Assembly: GCA_027063065.1 (NCBI GenBank)
Contig: JAMOSO010000018.1
Location: forward strand, 1 to 15,192
Source of the DNA: Planctomycetota bacterium
GTDB taxonomy: Bacteria; Planctomycetota; JAMOSO01
DNA: 15,192 nucleotides
Direction of reading: 5' to 3'
Shown here piece by piece: positions 12,309-15,192 of this stretch (within the stretch, counting starts at the first letter, position 1; the number at the start of each line of letters is the position of its first letter). The notes under the pieces were generated by a model, which saw only the letters and a program-made list of their open reading frames with translations, searched no databases and was not told where the DNA came from. The position numbers and the translations under genes were made by a program.

Positions 12309-14063
12309 ATGAAAGTACTCAAAGGCCTACCTGTCTCTCCTGGCATAGGTATGGGCAAAGTAATATTACTGCAACCTGAAAAACGCCATATACCATTACG
12401 ACCCATCACTGCCAAAGAAATCCCTGCTGAAGAATTAAAATATCGTAAAGCTGTTGATAAAACCATTGCTCAAATAGAAGCATTAGGTACAAGATTTGCA
12501 GACGGAACCGACATCAAATATAAAGCAATATTTGAAGCGCATATAGCTATTTTAAGCGATCCTACATTACATAAAAAAGTTTGTGACAGAATAAAAAAAC
12601 ATAAAGACAATGCTTCAAGAGCTGTTTATAAAACTCTGCAAGAATTGATTCAAACCCTATCTGCTTTGGACGATGAATACCTCTCGCACCGAGCACCTGA
12701 CATTGCCGATATAGAAAAACGTTTATTAAACAATTTGGACAGCAAGCGTCCCGCCAAAAACAACAGGCGTAGAAGTGGCGTTGTAGTAGCTAAAGGATTA
12801 GAACCTTCTCAAACAGCATCTATGGATCCTAAAATGATTCTTGGTTTAGTCGTGGAAACAGGCGGACCAACTAGCCACACAGCCATTATGTCACGCGCTT
12901 TAAAAATACCAGCGTTAGTTGGCATTAGCAATATTACTGAAGAATTAAAAGAAAACCAATTTATCATCATTGACGGTAGTAAAGGTGTGGTTTTTATTGA
13001 CCCCACGCCCAGTGTGTTAGAGCAATATCGCAAAAAGAAACGTTATGCCGATCGTATTTCAAAAAGAAATTTAAAAGAAGACGCCATGCTACCTTGCGAA
13101 ACTTTTGACGGTAGGCAAATACATATTTCTGCAAATATAGAGTTCATCAGCGAAATTGACAACGCTATCACATACGGAGCGCAAGATATAGGCTTATATC
13201 GAACGGAATTTCTAATTTTGGATAAACACATAGATGAAATCTGCGAAGAAGAACAATATCAAAATTATATAAAAGCTATAAAATCACTTAATGGAAAACG
13301 CTTATGTATACGCACATTTGATTTGGGAGCGGATAAGCAATCCCCATTCACAGCATCATTAGGTATAGAAGACAACCCCTTTTTAGGGTGTCGGTCCATA
13401 CGGTTATGTATAGAGCAACCCAACTTATTTAAACAACAATTACGTGCCATATTAAGAGCTTCCGCATCGGGGCCTATCGACTTGATGATTCCAATGATTT
13501 CACGCAAAAGCGAAATTTTATTTGCAAAAAAAATCATTAATGAAATTAAAAAAGAGTTAAAAAGTAAAAAAGTTAAGTTTGATGAAAATATACGCATCGG
13601 CATTATGATGGAAGTGCCTTCTGCTGTTTATATAGCCGAAGATTTAGCCGAAGAAGTAGATTTCTTTTCGATTGGCACAAATGATTTAATACAATACAGT
13701 CTAGCTGTAGACAGAGGCAATCAACGGGTAGCCCATATGTATACACCACATCACCCTGCCATCCTTAGAATGATTAAAGATATTGTAATAGCAGCCAACA
13801 AGTTTAATATTGATGTTTGCGTCTGCGGCGAAATGGGTGGCGATATTACCTACACGCAATTACTTATAGGCCTAGGACTCAAACACTTGTCTGTAACCTA
13901 TTCTACAATTCCGCAAATCAAAAAAATTATTCGCTCACTTAATTTTTATGAGAGCCGTGCATTTGCTGACGAATTACTCCGCATACATCATGGCGAATTA
14001 ATTTTAGAGCGAATTATAGAAAAAAATAAAAAAATATTTCCAAAGGAACTGCAAGCTTCGTAA
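12309..14063 (+). CDS. ptsI: Phosphoenolpyruvate-protein phosphotransferase (enzyme I)
   Basis: Transfers phosphate from PEP to HPr in the cytoplasm. The 584 residues match E. coli enzyme I (575). The N-terminal HPr-binding/phosphohistidine half starts LKGLPVSPGIGMGKV and carries active His190 in TGGPTSHTAIMSRAL. The C-terminal TIM barrel has GLYRTEFLILD, RTFDLGADK, IRIGIMMEVPSAV, FFSIGTNDLIQYSLAVDR and the catalytic Cys506 in CVCGEMGGD. There is no GAF or other N-terminal domain, so this is not the nitrogen-PTS enzyme PtsP, even though no sugar EII genes are near. AAGGA precedes the ATG. pilM begins 13 bases after the stop. Confidence 0.96.
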   Translation: MKVLKGLPVSPGIGMGKVILLQPEKRHIPLRPITAKEIPAEELKYRKAVDKTIAQIEALGTRFADGTDIKYKAIFEAHIAILSDPTLHKKVCDRIKKHKDNASRAVYKTLQELIQTLSALDDEYLSHRAPDIADIEKRLLNNLDSKRPAKNNRRRSGVVVAKGLEPSQTASMDPKMILGLVVETGGPTSHTAIMSRALKIPALVGISNITEELKENQFIIIDGSKGVVFIDPTPSVLEQYRKKKRYADRISKRNLKEDAMLPCETFDGRQIHISANIEFISEIDNAITYGAQDIGLYRTEFLILDKHIDEICEEEQYQNYIKAIKSLNGKRLCIRTFDLGADKQSPFTASLGIEDNPFLGCRSIRLCIEQPNLFKQQLRAILRASASGPIDLMIPMISRKSEILFAKKIINEIKKELKSKKVKFDENIRIGIMMEVPSAVYIAEDLAEEVDFFSIGTNDLIQYSLAVDRGNQRVAHMYTPHHPAILRMIKDIVIAANKFNIDVCVCGEMGGDITYTQLLIGLGLKHLSVTYSTIPQIKKIIRSLNFYESRAFADELLRIHHGELILERIIEKNKKIFPKELQAS

Positions 14064-14076
14064 AATAATATATATT

Positions 14077-15081
14077 ATGGGCAAAAAATTCATCACTACT
14101 GGACTAGATCTTGGAGCAACACACATAAGAGCTATCGAAATGATACGTTCAAAAGATAAAATTTTAATTAATAAAATTGTAGAAACAACACGTCCTGAGT
14201 CTGATGAAAATCTATCAAATTTTTTAAACGAACTATTTGATAAGCATAAATTAAACAGAAATAATGTACGCACAGCTTTGCAAGGCAACAATTTAATCAG
14301 TCGTTACATAGCAATGCCACCTTTACCAGATGATAAAATACGTCAAGCCGTTTTAACTGAAGCCGATAAATATATACCATTTGACATAGATGATGTTGTT
14401 TTAGATTGCAAAAGAGTTGGCAATCAAGAACAAGACGGAGAAATGCAAGTATTATTGGCAGCTATTAAACGCAGTATAATAGAGGAATGGGTAACAATTT
14501 TAAATAATGCAAAATTAAAAGCCGACATCATAGACTGTGCTGAATTAACTTTGGGAAACGTTTTTGCATGGCTATGCCCAGAACCCGACAGATCCATTGC
14601 GCGCATTGAAATGGGAGCAACAACAACATCTGTAGCAATTTTATTAGGTGAAAAGTTATTGTTTTCTCGTGAAATATCCGCTGCAGGCAACGCTATTACA
14701 GAAGCTATTTCTGATGCGTTTGACCGCTCTATCGAAGAATCAGAAACAATCAAATGCGACCCTGGACAGAACCAAGAAGTTGTAGACACTGTTGTTGAAC
14801 CAGTACTAGCACAAATATCTCAAGAAATTCAATTGTGTATAGATTTTTACGAAAATCAATATTCTAACCACGTTGATACATTAGCTATTAGTGGAGGAGC
14901 TTCACTTTATGCGAATTTTGACACAATGTTAGGCAATGCTCTAAACAAAACTGCATATATATGGAACCCTCTATTAAATGACAAATTAACTATTAATGAA
15001 AATATAGATAAAGACATAATTCAAAAATATGGATCTTGCTATTGTTTAGCATTAGGTTTGGCGGCTAGGGATAAAGCATGA
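14077..15081 (+). CDS. pilM: PilM, actin-like type IV pilus inner-membrane platform protein
   Basis: A 334-residue actin/FtsA-fold ATP-binding cytoplasmic protein that anchors the PilN/PilO/PilP alignment complex of type IV pili (GspL/EpsL-like in type II secretion). Seen are GLDLGATHIRAIEM (phosphate 1 loop), ALQGNNLISRYIAMPPLPDDKIRQAVLTEADKYIPF (the highly conserved PilM block), ARIEMGATTTSVAIL (phosphate 2), and LAISGGASLYANF (adenosine loop). The ATG is the only start compatible with the conserved N-terminus, but no Shine-Dalgarno is visible; the 13-base gap after ptsI suggests re-initiation. Its stop overlaps the next ATG (ATGA), which begins pilN. This fits the pilMNOPQ order. Confidence 0.93.
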   Translation: MGKKFITTGLDLGATHIRAIEMIRSKDKILINKIVETTRPESDENLSNFLNELFDKHKLNRNNVRTALQGNNLISRYIAMPPLPDDKIRQAVLTEADKYIPFDIDDVVLDCKRVGNQEQDGEMQVLLAAIKRSIIEEWVTILNNAKLKADIIDCAELTLGNVFAWLCPEPDRSIARIEMGATTTSVAILLGEKLLFSREISAAGNAITEAISDAFDRSIEESETIKCDPGQNQEVVDTVVEPVLAQISQEIQLCIDFYENQYSNHVDTLAISGGASLYANFDTMLGNALNKTAYIWNPLLNDKLTINENIDKDIIQKYGSCYCLALGLAARDKA

Positions 15082-15192
15082 TAGAAATTAATTTATTACC
15101 CAAAGATTTAAAACCTGCCAACAATACGCCCAAACCAAGATTTGCTACCATAATTATTGGGGTAATAATTATGACTGGACTAGGAATGTGGT
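15078..15192 (+). CDS. pilN: PilN-like type IV pilus assembly protein (5' part)
   Basis: The frame opens with MIEINLLPKDLKPANN, the signature start of PilN, and enters a hydrophobic stretch (FATIIIGVIIMTGLGMW) that would be the single N-terminal membrane helix. It continues past the window edge. The four-base overlap with pilM indicates coupling. PilN binds PilM through the short conserved INLLP motif. Confidence 0.9.
   Translation, partial: MIEINLLPKDLKPANNTPKPRFATIIIGVIIMTGLGMW

Overview
The window comes from an AT-rich (by eye roughly one third GC) Gram-negative bacterium. An LPS heptose epimerase (HldD) and an outer-membrane-type lipoprotein indicate an outer membrane. An anti-sigma-28 factor (FlgM) indicates flagella. 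PilM followed by the start of PilN indicates a type IV pilus or related type II secretion platform. The gene order hpf - yvcK - HPr - enzyme I - pilM - pilN does not pin down a lineage from sequence reading alone; a non-model Gram-negative phylum or a divergent proteobacterium are both possible.

Left part (1-2800), all leftward. The edge holds the first codons of an unidentified gene behind a near-perfect sigma-54 promoter. Next comes metF (methylenetetrahydrofolate reductase) with its own weak promoter, then about 0.85 kb without an intact gene. The right half of that stretch is a decayed ISAs1-family transposase (stop codons, a frameshift, internal and N-terminal deletions). It abuts the 3' end of a three-ORF operon of small unknown proteins. 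The first two ORFs of that operon look like one gene split by a -1 frameshift at a run of seven A residues.

Middle (2963-6919), rightward: a compact operon of a CsgG/LpoB-like lipoprotein, a family-2 glycosyltransferase, a short-chain (extended SDR) nucleotide-sugar epimerase/reductase and a GT4-type glycosyltransferase. Spacing is short or overlapping. It looks like a surface-glycan or protein-glycosylation cassette. It converges on a leftward pair, thrS - hldD (7915-9765), translationally coupled by an ATGA overlap. Thus a housekeeping tRNA synthetase and an LPS-core precursor enzyme share a transcript.

Right part (9991-15192): flgM runs leftward from a sigma-28-like promoter. Divergently, a good sigma-70 promoter drives hpf (ribosome hibernation factor), followed by a membrane-anchored YvcK/CofD-like protein, HPr, PTS enzyme I, pilM and pilN, with gaps of 2-25 bp or overlaps. 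No sugar-specific EII gene is visible, so HPr/EI here look regulatory or serve EIIs elsewhere. The operon links carbon/nucleotide-sugar sensing, ribosome hibernation and pilus assembly.

No CRISPR array, tRNA, rRNA, toxin-antitoxin or recognisable defence system was seen. The points most worth a second look are the split gene at the A7 run, the sigma-54 and sigma-28 promoter candidates, the thrS-hldD coupling and the YvcK-PTS-pilus operon.
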